Assembly (NCBI RefSeq): GCF_023169965.1
Contig: NZ_AP025592.1
Span: forward strand, 4,092,001 to 4,156,000
Direction: 5' to 3'
Source of the DNA: Anaeromyxobacter paludicola
Lineage (GTDB): Bacteria; Myxococcota; Myxococcia; Myxococcales; Anaeromyxobacteraceae
Length of the DNA: 64,000 bases
The notes under the pieces were generated by a model. That model saw nothing but the letters and a program-made list of their open reading frames with translations. It did no database searches and was not told where the DNA came from. Within the stretch, counting starts at the first letter, position 1. The number at the start of each line of letters is the position of its first letter. This document shows, piece by piece, positions 30,328 to 38,400 of this stretch. Position numbers and translations under genes: made by a program.

Positions 30328-30873
30328 ATGATCCGTCGTCTCGCAATCTTCGCCGCGGCGTTCGCCGCGATCACCGCCGCCGCGCCCGCGCGCGCCGGCA
30401 GCTCGCTCACCATCGAGGGGTTCGGCGGCATCCAGAGCTTCCGCCGGCCCGCCGCGAGCCAGACCGGCGTATCCGACTTCGTCCGCGACGCGAGCGGCAT
30501 GGTCGGCGGCAGCGCGCTGGCGCGGCTCGAGGGCTTCGGCCTGGGCGTCGGCGTGGACAAGACGCTCAACAGCGGCGGCCCCGAGCCGTGGGCCGGGTTC
30601 ATCATGGCCGGCTTCCTGGTCGACCCGCTGCCGAGCCTCCGGCTCGAGCTGCTGGGCGAGGTGGGCCGCTGGGGCAACTCGAGCTTCGGCGACATCTTCT
30701 CGAGCGACAAGGGGCAGATGTTCCTCGGCGTGCGCCCGGGCGTGAGCTTCCGGCTCTGGCCGTCGCCCATCCGGATCGGGATCACGGGCATCGTGCGCTG
30801 GCCGACCTCGGGCGGCGAGTTCGGGAACCCCGACTACGGCGCGGTCGGCCGCGTCGGCTTCGAGCTCGGCTAG
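30328..30873 (+). CDS. Predicted outer-membrane beta-barrel protein
   Basis: The 181-residue product has a signal peptide (residues 1-23, ending APARA) after which alternating hydrophobic strands appear: LTIEGFGGIQSF, ALARLEGFGLGVGVDK, WAGFIMAGFLVD, LRLELLGEVGRWG, MFLGVRPGVSFRLW and IRIGITGIVRWP. This is an eight-strand-like small barrel. No named family is recognised. The ATG follows a GGGGAGGGGAC stretch. It stands between the epimerase gene, which it diverges from, and a small plus-strand gene. Confidence 0.72.
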   Translation: MIRRLAIFAAAFAAITAAAPARAGSSLTIEGFGGIQSFRRPAASQTGVSDFVRDASGMVGGSALARLEGFGLGVGVDKTLNSGGPEPWAGFIMAGFLVDPLPSLRLELLGEVGRWGNSSFGDIFSSDKGQMFLGVRPGVSFRLWPSPIRIGITGIVRWPTSGGEFGNPDYGAVGRVGFELG

Positions 30874-30912
30874 CCGCTGGCGCGAGGAGGGCTCCCGTGG
30901 TCTCATGGCCGC

Positions 30913-31128
30913 ATGGAGCTCTCCTCGCAGGCGGCGCAGGCGCTCGACGTGGTGCGCCGGACCGGCGCCGAGCTGACGTACGAGGTCACGGAGATCTGCC
31001 ACTCGAAGCGGTGGCGGCTCTCGGTGCGCTGGGTGGCCGGCTCCGGCGAGCGGCAGCGGCTCGGCCTCCTCTACTCCGAGGACCGGGCCGGGCTCGAGGC
31101 GCTGCGCGAGCGGCTGGCGCAGGCCTGA
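30913..31128 (+). CDS. Small hypothetical protein
   Basis: A 71-residue protein with mixed alpha/beta composition: MELSSQAAQALDVVRRTG, then LTYEVTEICHSKRWRLSVRW and GLLYSEDRAGLEALRERL. No signal peptide, membrane segment or motif is seen. It is 39 bases after the barrel gene, possibly co-transcribed, and converges with the esterase gene one base away. Codon use is ordinary for the window, which supports it being real. Confidence 0.55.
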   Translation: MELSSQAAQALDVVRRTGAELTYEVTEICHSKRWRLSVRWVAGSGERQRLGLLYSEDRAGLEALRERLAQA

Positions 31129-31129
31129 C

Positions 31130-32134
31130 TCACCCGCGCGCGAGCCGCGGGGCGAGGAAGGCGAGCGAGCGATCGTAGCGGTAGCTCGTGCCGCGGTGCC
31201 CGTCGTCGAACTCCTCGTGGACCACCGCGACGCCGCCCTGGCGGAGCGTCTCGACGAGCTGCCGCGCGCCCCAGCGGAGCTGGTACTCGTCGCGCCGCCC
31301 GCAGTCCACGAACACGCTCCCGAGCCGGCGGAAGGCCTCGAGCGACCGCGGCGCGAACCGGACCGGGTCGTGCGCGAGCCAGCGCTCCCAGACCTCGGTC
31401 CGCAGCCGCGCCGTGCCCGGCTCGAAGGGCAGCTCGAGCCCGAGCGGCTGCCCGGCGCGCGGCGAGTAGGCCGCCGCCATCGCGAGCACCGTCAGCACGG
31501 CGTGGTCGTCGGAGCGGGGCTTGGTCTCGCGCGCGCGGCGCAGGAACTCCGCGTGCCAGCTCGCCGGATCGGTCCCCTCCAGCGCCGCCGCCGCCCGCGG
31601 CAGGTCGGGGAGGTAGCAGTACTCGAAGGCGGCGTCGGCCGAGTGGGCCGCGAGGTGGCCGAAGACGTCCGGGCGGTGGCGCGCGACCGAGAGCGCGCCG
31701 TAGCCGCCCGAGCTCTTGCCGACGAGCGCGCGCGCCTCCGGGGCCGGCACGGTCCGGGCGCGGGCGTCCACCGCGGCGACCACGTCGCGGGCGAGGTAGT
31801 CCTCGTACCGGCCGCTGGCCTCGCTGTTCACCCACTGGCTGCCGCCGAGCGCCGTGAAGCCGTCGGGGAAGGCGGCCACCACCGGCGGGATGACCCCCGC
31901 GGCCACGAGCGCGTCGAGCCGCTCGGGCACGGTGGGCTGGAACGGGCTGCGGGCCACCCAGCCGTCCGCCGTCCCGAAGAAGCCGTGGAGGAAGTAGACG
32001 ACCGGGAAGCGCTCCCGCGCGCCGTCGTGCCCCGGCGGCAGGTAGAGGTGGAGCGGGCGCTCCGCCGGGTCGCCGAGCGGATTGCCGTCGAGCGACGGCG
32101 CGCGGAGGGTCAGGAGCTCGAGGCGTCCTTGCAT
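31130..32134 (-). CDS. Esterase D-like alpha/beta hydrolase
   Basis: This gene gives 334 residues of the putative-esterase family. The chain has FPVVYFLHGFFGTADGWV (oxyanion region), the nucleophile elbow GKSSGGYGAL, and the catalytic His in DDGHRGTSYRYD. The acid would lie near DCGRRDEYQLRWG. There is no signal peptide, so it is cytoplasmic. Relatives include S-formylglutathione hydrolase and enterochelin esterase, but the substrate cannot be fixed. An upstream in-frame extension exists but is low quality. It converges with the small gene at 30913. Confidence 0.86.
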   Translation of the reverse strand: MQGRLELLTLRAPSLDGNPLGDPAERPLHLYLPPGHDGARERFPVVYFLHGFFGTADGWVARSPFQPTVPERLDALVAAGVIPPVVAAFPDGFTALGGSQWVNSEASGRYEDYLARDVVAAVDARARTVPAPEARALVGKSSGGYGALSVARHRPDVFGHLAAHSADAAFEYCYLPDLPRAAAALEGTDPASWHAEFLRRARETKPRSDDHAVLTVLAMAAAYSPRAGQPLGLELPFEPGTARLRTEVWERWLAHDPVRFAPRSLEAFRRLGSVFVDCGRRDEYQLRWGARQLVETLRQGGVAVVHEEFDDGHRGTSYRYDRSLAFLAPRLARG

Positions 32135-32224
32135 GCGGCACCGCTACACCAGCCGGAGCGGCCGGGGAAGGACCCTTCCGCTTCCCTGGCGCGCCGGCGG
32201 CTCTGGTATGCTGCCGGCGCACCC

Positions 32225-33424
32225 ATGTTCCACCGCAGCATCAAGCTCAAGATCGTGGCCGCCCTCCTCGTCGGGGTGGTCGGCATCGCCCTCGTGTGCA
32301 TGGCGCTCACCCGCTTCGTCTACGAGCGGGCCATGCACGCCGCCGCGGCGCAGGCGGTCCGCAACGCCCAGGCCACCTTCGACGGGCTCGAGCGGGCCGA
32401 CGTGGACAAGCTCGCGGCGCTGCTCGACGGCCTCGTCGCCGACGAGCGGTTCAAGGCCGCCTTCGTGGCCCGGGATCGGGAGCGGCTCCAGCAGCTCGCG
32501 AAGCCGCTCTTCGACGAGCTCCGCGACGAGCACTCGGTCACCCACTGGTACTTCATCGACACCGACCGGACCTGCTTCCTGCGGGTGCACGCGCCGCAGC
32601 TGCGCGGCGACCGCATCCCCCGGCTCACGCTGGCGCGCGCCGCCGAGGTGCGCACCTACTCGGCCGGCAAGGAGCTCGGGGCCACCGCCTTCGCGCTGCG
32701 GGTGGTGAAGCCGCTCTACGACGGCGACAAGCTCCTCGGCTACTACGAGCTGGCCGAGGAGATGGACCACTTCCTCGCCCGCATGAAGAAGCAGACCGGC
32801 GACGACTTCGGCCTGCTGGTGGACAAGGACTTCCTCGACGCGCAGGCCTGGGCGCGGATGCGGGCCAACAACCACGAGCGGGACGACTGGGGCGATCGGC
32901 CGCACACGGTGGTGGTGGACTCCACCACCGGCGGCGAGCGGCTCTTCGACTCGGGGCGGCGGGTGAAGGAGGTCCCCGACGACGGGCTCGTGCTCGACAA
33001 CCTCGACCGCTCCCTCCCGCACCAGGTCCGCGGCGTCTTCCCGGTGCGCGACGCCTACGAGCGCAAGGTGGGCATGGTCTACGTGCTCCACGACACCTCG
33101 CGGCTCCACGCCGGGGTGGACGAGGTGCGCGTCCGGGTGGTGGCGGTGGTGGTGCTCATGGCCCTCGGGCTCGCCGCCCTGGTCGTCTTCCTGCTCGAGG
33201 CGCTGGTGTTCGACCGGCTCGCGCGGATGACGGCGGTGGTGGAGAACCTCCCCGCCCGGCTGCAGAGCGGCGACTACTCGGTCGGCGGCGAGATCGTCCC
33301 CGGCCCGGACGACGAGCTCGGCCGCTTCGAGCGGTTCTTCTCGCGCTTCCTCGACGCCCTCGGCGGCACCCTGCGCGATCTCTCGGGAGAGCGGGACGCG
33401 GCCCGGCGCCGCAACGGGCGCTAG
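32225..33424 (+). CDS. Double-CACHE sensor with HAMP but no output domain
   Basis: A 399-residue membrane receptor. A transmembrane helix at residues about 8-30 (IKLKIVAALLVGVVGIALVC) and a second at about 300-327 (VVAVVVLMALGLAALVVFLL) bracket a 270-residue periplasmic double-CACHE domain, with HWYFIDTDRTCFLRVHAP and DDFGLLVDKDFLDAQ. A HAMP linker (DRLARMTAVVENLPARLQ to FFSRFLDALG) follows. The protein stops 20 residues later (GERDAARRRNGR), where a histidine kinase, MCP or cyclase domain would be expected. No frameshift continues the frame. The gene is intact by codon use. It may signal through a partner. Confidence 0.85.
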   Translation: MFHRSIKLKIVAALLVGVVGIALVCMALTRFVYERAMHAAAAQAVRNAQATFDGLERADVDKLAALLDGLVADERFKAAFVARDRERLQQLAKPLFDELRDEHSVTHWYFIDTDRTCFLRVHAPQLRGDRIPRLTLARAAEVRTYSAGKELGATAFALRVVKPLYDGDKLLGYYELAEEMDHFLARMKKQTGDDFGLLVDKDFLDAQAWARMRANNHERDDWGDRPHTVVVDSTTGGERLFDSGRRVKEVPDDGLVLDNLDRSLPHQVRGVFPVRDAYERKVGMVYVLHDTSRLHAGVDEVRVRVVAVVVLMALGLAALVVFLLEALVFDRLARMTAVVENLPARLQSGDYSVGGEIVPGPDDELGRFERFFSRFLDALGGTLRDLSGERDAARRRNGR

Positions 33425-33556
33425 CCGCTTCGCGCCCGCGGGCGCGGAGCCCGCCCGGTCCAGTCGCGAGCGGTTCCTGGGAGTCGCTCCCGCCGCGGGC
33501 GCGGCTGGCCACCTCGCGGTTGCGCGCCCGGCCGGAGGTGAGCACCTCATCCGGGA

Positions 33557-34747
33557 GTGAACCAGCTCGAGCGGCTCAGCACCCGCGGCTACCGCCGCGT
33601 CGGCTCCCCGGAGAAGGGCTTCCGCTGGATCGACCCCGAGGGCCGGGCCGCGGCCGGGGAGGAGCTCGAGCGGCTGCGGGCGCTCGCCCTGCCGCCCGCC
33701 TGGACCGACGTGCACGCGAGCCCGGTCCCCGGCGCCAAGCTGCAGGCGGTGGGGCGCGATCGCGCCGGCCGCTGGCAGTACCGCTACCACGACGCCTTCA
33801 CGCGCCGCCGCGCCGAGGCGAAGTACCGCCGGCTCCTGCGCTTCGCCGCCGCGCTGCCGCGCCTGCGGGCGGCGGTCGAGCGCGACCTGCTCCTCCCCGG
33901 GCTCCCGAGGGAGCGGGCGCTCGCGGCGGCGGTGCGGCTGCTCGGGAGCTGCTTCATGCGCGCGGGGAGCAAGGTCTACGCCGAGCGGAACCGGAGCTAC
34001 GGCATCGCCACCCTGCGCAAGCACCACGTGACCGTGGAGCGGGACGTGGTCCGCTTCGACTACCCGGGGAAGTCGGGGCGCAGGCACGTGCGCGAGCTGC
34101 GCGACCTGCGCGTCGCCCGGGTGGTCCGGGAGATGCTGAAGCTGCCCGGCCCCGAGCTCTTCCTGTTCCTGGCCGACGACGGCCCGGTGGACGTCCGGCG
34201 CCGGCACATCAACCAGTACGTGAAGGAGGTGATGGGCGGCCCCTTCACGGCGAAGGACTTCCGCACCTGGGCCGGCACGGTGATCTGCGCCTCGGAGCTG
34301 GCGCGGCGCCGGCGCGAGATGATCCCGGGGCGGACCGATCCGGCCCGCGTGCTCACCGCGGCGGTGAGGGAGACCGCGGCCAGGCTCGGGAACACCCCCG
34401 CCGTCTGCCGGTCGAGCTACATCGCGCCGCAGGTGCTCTCGGCCTGGCGGCAGGGGCGGGTGGTGTCGCGGCCCTTCCGCTCGGTGGAGGAATTCGCGCT
34501 GGAGGGGCGCGGGCTGCACGCGTCGGAGCGATCCCTCCTGGCCCTGCTCCGGGCCGCCGTGCCGCACGCCCCTCGTCCACGACAGGTGCTGGACGGCGCC
34601 ATTGCATTCCCGCGCCGGCCCCGCCATGCTGCTCCCGAGGAAAAGGCATGCAGGGCTCGGCGCAGTACCCCATCGGCGCGGTCTCCAAGCTCACCGGGAT
34701 ACCGGTCGACACGCTCCGGGCGTGGGAGCGGCGCTACCGGCTGGTGA
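33557..34747 (+). CDS. DNA topoisomerase IB
   Basis: A 396-residue bacterial type-IB topoisomerase, GTG start at 33557. Nicks one strand by a 3'-phosphotyrosine link and relaxes supercoils. N-terminal WIDPEGRAAAG and the DNA-contacting GRWQYRYHDAFTRRRAEAKY match the family. The catalytic region includes FRTWAGTVICASELA and the nucleophile Tyr288 in CRSSYIAPQVL. The family fold should end near residue 330-350. The frame runs on for about 45 basic residues and overlaps the next gene by 100 bases in another frame. A later stop loss would explain this. Confidence 0.88.
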   Translation: MNQLERLSTRGYRRVGSPEKGFRWIDPEGRAAAGEELERLRALALPPAWTDVHASPVPGAKLQAVGRDRAGRWQYRYHDAFTRRRAEAKYRRLLRFAAALPRLRAAVERDLLLPGLPRERALAAAVRLLGSCFMRAGSKVYAERNRSYGIATLRKHHVTVERDVVRFDYPGKSGRRHVRELRDLRVARVVREMLKLPGPELFLFLADDGPVDVRRRHINQYVKEVMGGPFTAKDFRTWAGTVICASELARRRREMIPGRTDPARVLTAAVRETAARLGNTPAVCRSSYIAPQVLSAWRQGRVVSRPFRSVEEFALEGRGLHASERSLLALLRAAVPHAPRPRQVLDGAIAFPRRPRHAAPEEKACRARRSTPSARSPSSPGYRSTRSGRGSGATGW

Positions 34748-35559
34748 CGCCGGAGCGCGACGAGCGCGGCCGGCTCTACTCCGACGACCACGTCCGCAAG
34801 CTGCGGCTCCTCCGGATGCTGGTGGAGCGCGGGCACTCCATCGGCCGGCTCTCCCGGCTCGACGAGCGCGCCCTCTCGGACCTCGCGACCTCGTCCGGCG
34901 CCGCGGCCGTGGCTCCGCCCGCGCCGGAGCGGCCGGGGAGCGGCTGGCGCACGGTCGCCGACGCGGTCGAGCGGTTCGACGCCGCGGCGGCCGACCGCGA
35001 GCTGCGGCGGGTGGCGGCCATCTACCGGCCGCGCGAGCTGGTGCACGAGGTGATGCTGCCCCTCATGCGCTGGGTGGGCGACGCCTGGTACGCGGGCCGG
35101 CTCACCGTCGCCCAGGAGCACCTCACCTCGGCGCTCCTGCACGGGGTGGCCGGCACGCTGGTGGGCGCGGCGCGCGAGACCCCGGTGCGGCTGCTCTTCG
35201 CGACGCCGCCGGGCGAGCGGCACGAGCTCGGCCTGCTCGCCGCGGCCGCGCTGGCGGCCGCGGGCGGGCTCGCCCCGGTCTACCTCGGCGCCGAGCTGCC
35301 GGCGGCGGAGGTCGCCGCGGCCGCGGCCCGGAGCGGCGCGCGGGCGGCGGTCGTCGCCGCGACCGGCGTGGCCGACCCGGCCCTCGCGATCGCCGAGATC
35401 GGCGAGCTGCGGCGCCTGCTGCCGGGCGGGGTGGAGGTGCTCACCGGCGGCGCCCGCGATCCCCGCTTCGGCGCGGCGCTGCGCGACGCGGGCGCGACGC
35501 AGGTGCCCGATCTCGAGCGCTTCGAGCAGGACCTGGCGCGGCACGGGGCGCGGTTCTAG
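34648..35559 (+). CDS. MerR-family regulator with B12-binding photosensor domain (CarH-like)
   Basis: A 303-residue protein from ATG 34648 (GAGGA upstream). MerR helix-turn-helix: YPIGAVSKLTGIPVDTLRAW, RRYRLVTPER. A helical-bundle domain follows with the W-x9-EH motif (Trp147, Glu157, His158), which in CarH caps the upper face of adenosylcobalamin. The C-terminal Rossmann-like cobalamin domain has E190-x-H192-x-x-G195, whose His is the lower axial ligand. These are the key residues of CarH light-dependent repressors. Expected: binds DNA as an AdoCbl tetramer in the dark and releases on light. No carotenoid genes lie nearby, so the target is unknown. Confidence 0.9.
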   Translation: MQGSAQYPIGAVSKLTGIPVDTLRAWERRYRLVTPERDERGRLYSDDHVRKLRLLRMLVERGHSIGRLSRLDERALSDLATSSGAAAVAPPAPERPGSGWRTVADAVERFDAAAADRELRRVAAIYRPRELVHEVMLPLMRWVGDAWYAGRLTVAQEHLTSALLHGVAGTLVGAARETPVRLLFATPPGERHELGLLAAAALAAAGGLAPVYLGAELPAAEVAAAAARSGARAAVVAATGVADPALAIAEIGELRRLLPGGVEVLTGGARDPRFGAALRDAGATQVPDLERFEQDLARHGARF

Positions 35560-35580
35560 CCTCGGGCGTGGGGCGTCCAC

Positions 35581-35805
35581 TCAGGGGATCTGATCCTCGC
35601 TCCGCTTGCGGGACTCGGCCTCGTCGTTGCCGTGCACCTCCGCCGCGGGCCGCTCGTCCTGCTCGTCGGTCCAGGTGGTCTTCGCGTGCGAGAACCCCTC
35701 GAGCGGCCGCCGGCCGATGGTGCGCTCGGTCTCGAGGTCCTTCCTCTCCTGCTCCCGGCGGAGCGCCAGCTCCCGCTCGCGCTGCTTCTGGATGGAGTCG
35801 CTCAT
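35581..35805 (-). CDS. Small charged hypothetical protein
   Basis: A 74-residue, highly hydrophilic protein: IQKQRERELALRREQERKD, then TIGRRPLEGFSHAKTTWTDE and a Glu/Asp/Arg-rich end. No signal, membrane segment or fold is seen. It probably forms one helix and a disordered tail. There is no obvious ribosome site before ATG 35805. It sits between the CarH-like gene (convergent) and the chromate transporter. Function unknown; coding status rests on a clean frame only. Confidence 0.5.
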   Translation of the reverse strand: MSDSIQKQRERELALRREQERKDLETERTIGRRPLEGFSHAKTTWTDEQDERPAAEVHGNDEAESRKRSEDQIP

Positions 35806-35843
35806 GACGGAAGGATGCGCACGCCCCGGGCGGCGTCGCCGGG

Positions 35844-37118
35844 CTACGCGCCCAGCAGGCCGGCGGCGAGGCGGACGAGGCCACCGGCGGCGATGAGCAG
35901 CACGGGGTCGATGGGGAAGCGCTGCAGCGTGAGCCCGGTGGCGATGGCGATCGCCACCGCCGGCGCCCCGTCGAGCGAGCGGCCCATCGTCACCGCCGCC
36001 GCGGCCATGAGGCCGACCACGGCCGGGGTGAGGCCGCGCAGGGCGGCCCGCACCGCGCGGCTGCGGCGCACGCGCTCGAGCCAGGCGCCGATGCCGATGA
36101 CGAGCAGCAGCGGCGGGAGGAAGATCCCGAGCGTCGCGGCGAGCGCCGGCAGCGGGCCGCCGAGCAGGTAGCCGGCGAAGGTGGCCATGAGCAGCACCGG
36201 CCCCGGCGTCAGCTTGCCGATGGCCACGGCGTCGGCGAACTGCCGCGCCGAGAGCCAGCCCGAGCCGACGAGCACGCCCTGCAGGTGCGGCACGATCGCG
36301 AACCCGCCGCCGTAGGCGCCGAGCCCCGTCCGGAAGAAGGTGACGAAGATGCGGAAGAGCGCGGTGTCGAGCCCGGCGAAGTGGATCCCGGCCCCGCCGG
36401 CGAGGGCGATGGCCGGGAGGAGCGGGCCCCGCCGCTCCGGCGCGGGCGCGTCGGCGCCGGCGGCCGGCGCCGCGGGCTCCTCCTCCGGCAGGAGCTCCCC
36501 CTCGTCCGGCAGCGCCACCGGCGCGGTGCGCTGGCGGGCGCGGAACCGGTAGAGCCGCGCCCGCTTCTGCGACACGTCGGCGACGAGCCCCACCACGAGC
36601 CCGAGCAGCGCCACCTCGCCCGCGCTCGCGCCGCCCGGCAGCGAGAGGAGCAGCGCCGCGCCGGCGAGCCCCATCTGCCAGAGCCGGCCGATGCCGCTGC
36701 GCACCATCTGGATGGTGATGGAGCCGATGATGCCGACCACCGCGGCGTTGAAGCCGTCGAGCACGAGCCCGGCGCGCGGGCTCACCCCGAGCTTCACGTA
36801 GAGCACGGCGAGGGCCAGCGTGGCCACGAGCCCCGGGAGCACGAACCCGGCGTAGCCCGCGATCGCGCCGCGCCGGCCGGCGTAGCGGAAGCCGAGGTAG
36901 GCGAGGGCGTTGGCGGCCGCGCCGCCCGGGATCATCTGGGCCACGGTGGCGACGCGCGTGAACTCGCGCTCCGTGGTCCAGCGCCGCCGCTCCACGCAGA
37001 CGGCGCGGATGGTGGAGAGGACGGAGAGGCCGCCGCCGAACCCGGTGGCGCCGAGCCGGAGCGAGGTCCGGAAGATCTCGCCCGCTTCGGGCCGCGTGGT
37101 CTGTCTGGCGCTCTCCAT
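35844..37118 (-). CDS. chrA: Chromate transporter, ChrA family (long-chain, two CHR domains)
   Basis: A 424-residue membrane protein started at ATG 37118, giving MESARQTTRPEAG. ChrA proteins export chromate and are also called CHR transporters. The N-terminal CHR domain opens with SLRLGATGFGGGLSVL; the second repeat opens with TFFRTGLGAYGGGFAIVPHL. About ten to twelve hydrophobic helices are seen. A charged 45-residue linker (LLPEEEPAAPAAG) joins the halves. No chrB regulator is adjacent. Substrate chromate is family knowledge; other anions are possible. Confidence 0.92.
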   Translation of the reverse strand: MESARQTTRPEAGEIFRTSLRLGATGFGGGLSVLSTIRAVCVERRRWTTEREFTRVATVAQMIPGGAAANALAYLGFRYAGRRGAIAGYAGFVLPGLVATLALAVLYVKLGVSPRAGLVLDGFNAAVVGIIGSITIQMVRSGIGRLWQMGLAGAALLLSLPGGASAGEVALLGLVVGLVADVSQKRARLYRFRARQRTAPVALPDEGELLPEEEPAAPAAGADAPAPERRGPLLPAIALAGGAGIHFAGLDTALFRIFVTFFRTGLGAYGGGFAIVPHLQGVLVGSGWLSARQFADAVAIGKLTPGPVLLMATFAGYLLGGPLPALAATLGIFLPPLLLVIGIGAWLERVRRSRAVRAALRGLTPAVVGLMAAAAVTMGRSLDGAPAVAIAIATGLTLQRFPIDPVLLIAAGGLVRLAAGLLGA

Positions 37119-37599
37119 CGGCGTCACTCTAGGGCCGCGAGCGGGGCGGACGGAAGGCGCGAAGCAGGACGCCCCATCCTCGCGCAAGCGCCCGGCATCC
37201 CGGCGAGCGCGCTCCCGCGGAGTCCCGGCCCGTGTCCCGCACGCCCGGGAAGCCCATGGAGGGACGCTTCCCTGGCCGGTGAGCGAGCACCATCGTCATG
37301 CCTCGTGACGCGCGGATTCACCACTCCGGCCTACCGGCCCTTCATGAGGCAGCTCTCCCGGTCGAGGGGCCGCGTGATGGTCCTGCCGTCGCGACCCGCG
37401 CTCCACGCCCAGCTCGCCACCGCGGCGGAGTGGCTCCTCGGCGGACTCACCATCGCCATGCTGGCGCGGGGGCTCATCGGGTAGGGGGGTGCGGGGGCGC
37501 CGGCGGGATCCGGCGGCGGACGGGGTCTCCGCCGCCGGATCGCGCCCGGTGTCCCGGTGAATCCCCCGGGGCGGTGCGAGGCGAGCTCCTCACGAGCGC
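37119..37599. other. Intergenic region with a possible 46-residue ORF
   Basis: This 481-base gap has no strong gene. A 46-codon plus-strand frame from ATG 37344 to the stop at 37484 encodes a basic start followed by a hydrophobic segment (TAAEWLLGGLTIAMLARGLI), so a tiny single-pass membrane protein is possible. It has no clear ribosome site, so I leave it as a candidate. The stretch 37150-37343 and 37485-37599 shows only GC-rich sequence without convincing promoter or terminator motifs. Confidence 0.35.
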
Positions 37600-38208
37600 T
37601 CACCCGCGCGGGAGATCTCGGACCCGCTTCAGGCCCAGCTTTCGGCGCAGCACGAGGAAGAGCTCCGCGGCGGCGAGGGCGTCGTGGAGCGCCCGGTGGG
37701 GCGGGTAGTCGGGGAGACCCAGCTGGCGCCGCGCCGCCTGGAGCTCGAGCACCGGATCGCCGCCGACGCGGTCGGGGTCGAGGAAGCGGGCGCGCCGCTC
37801 GAGGGCGAGCAGGAGCTCCGCCGTGTCCACCACCCGCGGCCTCGGCCAGACCAGGTCCACCGTCGCGTAGGCGCGCCGCAGGAAGCCCACCTCGATGCCG
37901 GCGTGGTGGGCGAGGAGCGCGCCCTGGCGCAGCCGCGCGTGCACCTCGCGCAGCACCACCGGGAGCGGCGGCGCCCCGCGCACGTCGCGCGGCACGAGCT
38001 GGTGGGCCCGCACCGAGTCGGGCCGGATGGTCGCGCCGTCCTCCGGCCGCACCAGCGACTCGAAGGCCTCGCCGAGCTGCACCACGCCGCCGCGGATCGG
38101 CACCATCCCGACCGCCAGGATCGGATCGCGCTTCGCGTCGAGGCCGCCGGTCTCGAGGTCGATCGCCCAGTAGGTGATCTCGTCCCACGCGGGCGAGCGG
38201 AAGAGCAT
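37600..38208 (-). CDS. DnaQ-like 3'-5' exonuclease (DEDDh)
   Basis: A 202-residue nuclease. The three ExoI-III motifs are present: YWAIDLETGG (Asp, Glu), LLAHHAGIEVGFL (His then acid replaced region) and the HRALHDALAAAELF signature ending in Asp. It is of the stand-alone DNA Pol III epsilon-like type, not a polymerase-associated exonuclease proven by context. It is downstream of the CNMP/CBS/DUF294 gene on the same strand. In many bacteria such an exonuclease gene sits next to or fused to a DUF294 protein, suggesting a joint nucleotide-signal function. Its substrate is unknown. Confidence 0.87.
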   Translation of the reverse strand: MLFRSPAWDEITYWAIDLETGGLDAKRDPILAVGMVPIRGGVVQLGEAFESLVRPEDGATIRPDSVRAHQLVPRDVRGAPPLPVVLREVHARLRQGALLAHHAGIEVGFLRRAYATVDLVWPRPRVVDTAELLLALERRARFLDPDRVGGDPVLELQAARRQLGLPDYPPHRALHDALAAAELFLVLRRKLGLKRVRDLPRG

Positions 38209-38247
38209 GCGCCGAAGATACCAGAGCCGAAGAGATCAGAGCCGGGA

Positions 38248-38359
38248 GGGGCCCCACCGCAGGTGGGGAGGGCGGAGCCCTCCAAGGCGGGCGAGCCTCC
38301 GAGCCTGCGAAGGCAGGCGCGGAGGCGCAAGGGCCCCGCCGAGCGGAGGGTGGGGCCCC
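38248..38359. repeat. Structured intergenic element with 11-bp inverted ends
   Basis: GGGGCCCCACC (38248-38258) and GGTGGGGCCCC (38349-38359) are perfect inverted repeats. Between them are further small stems, including GCCTGC-GAAG-GCAGGC. The element lies between the exonuclease start (38208) and the DUF294 stop (38401). It could be a terminator, a REP-like repeat or a structured leader. I saw no second copy in the window. Confidence 0.5.
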
Positions 38360-38400
38360 GACGGCTCTGCCGGCGGGGCGGGACAGCATGTCCCGTGTCA

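Noticed and set aside
37344-37484. 46-codon plus-strand ORF with a hydrophobic end
   Set aside because: No ribosome site, no homology I can recall and no supporting neighbour. Kept only as a candidate in the intergenic entry.
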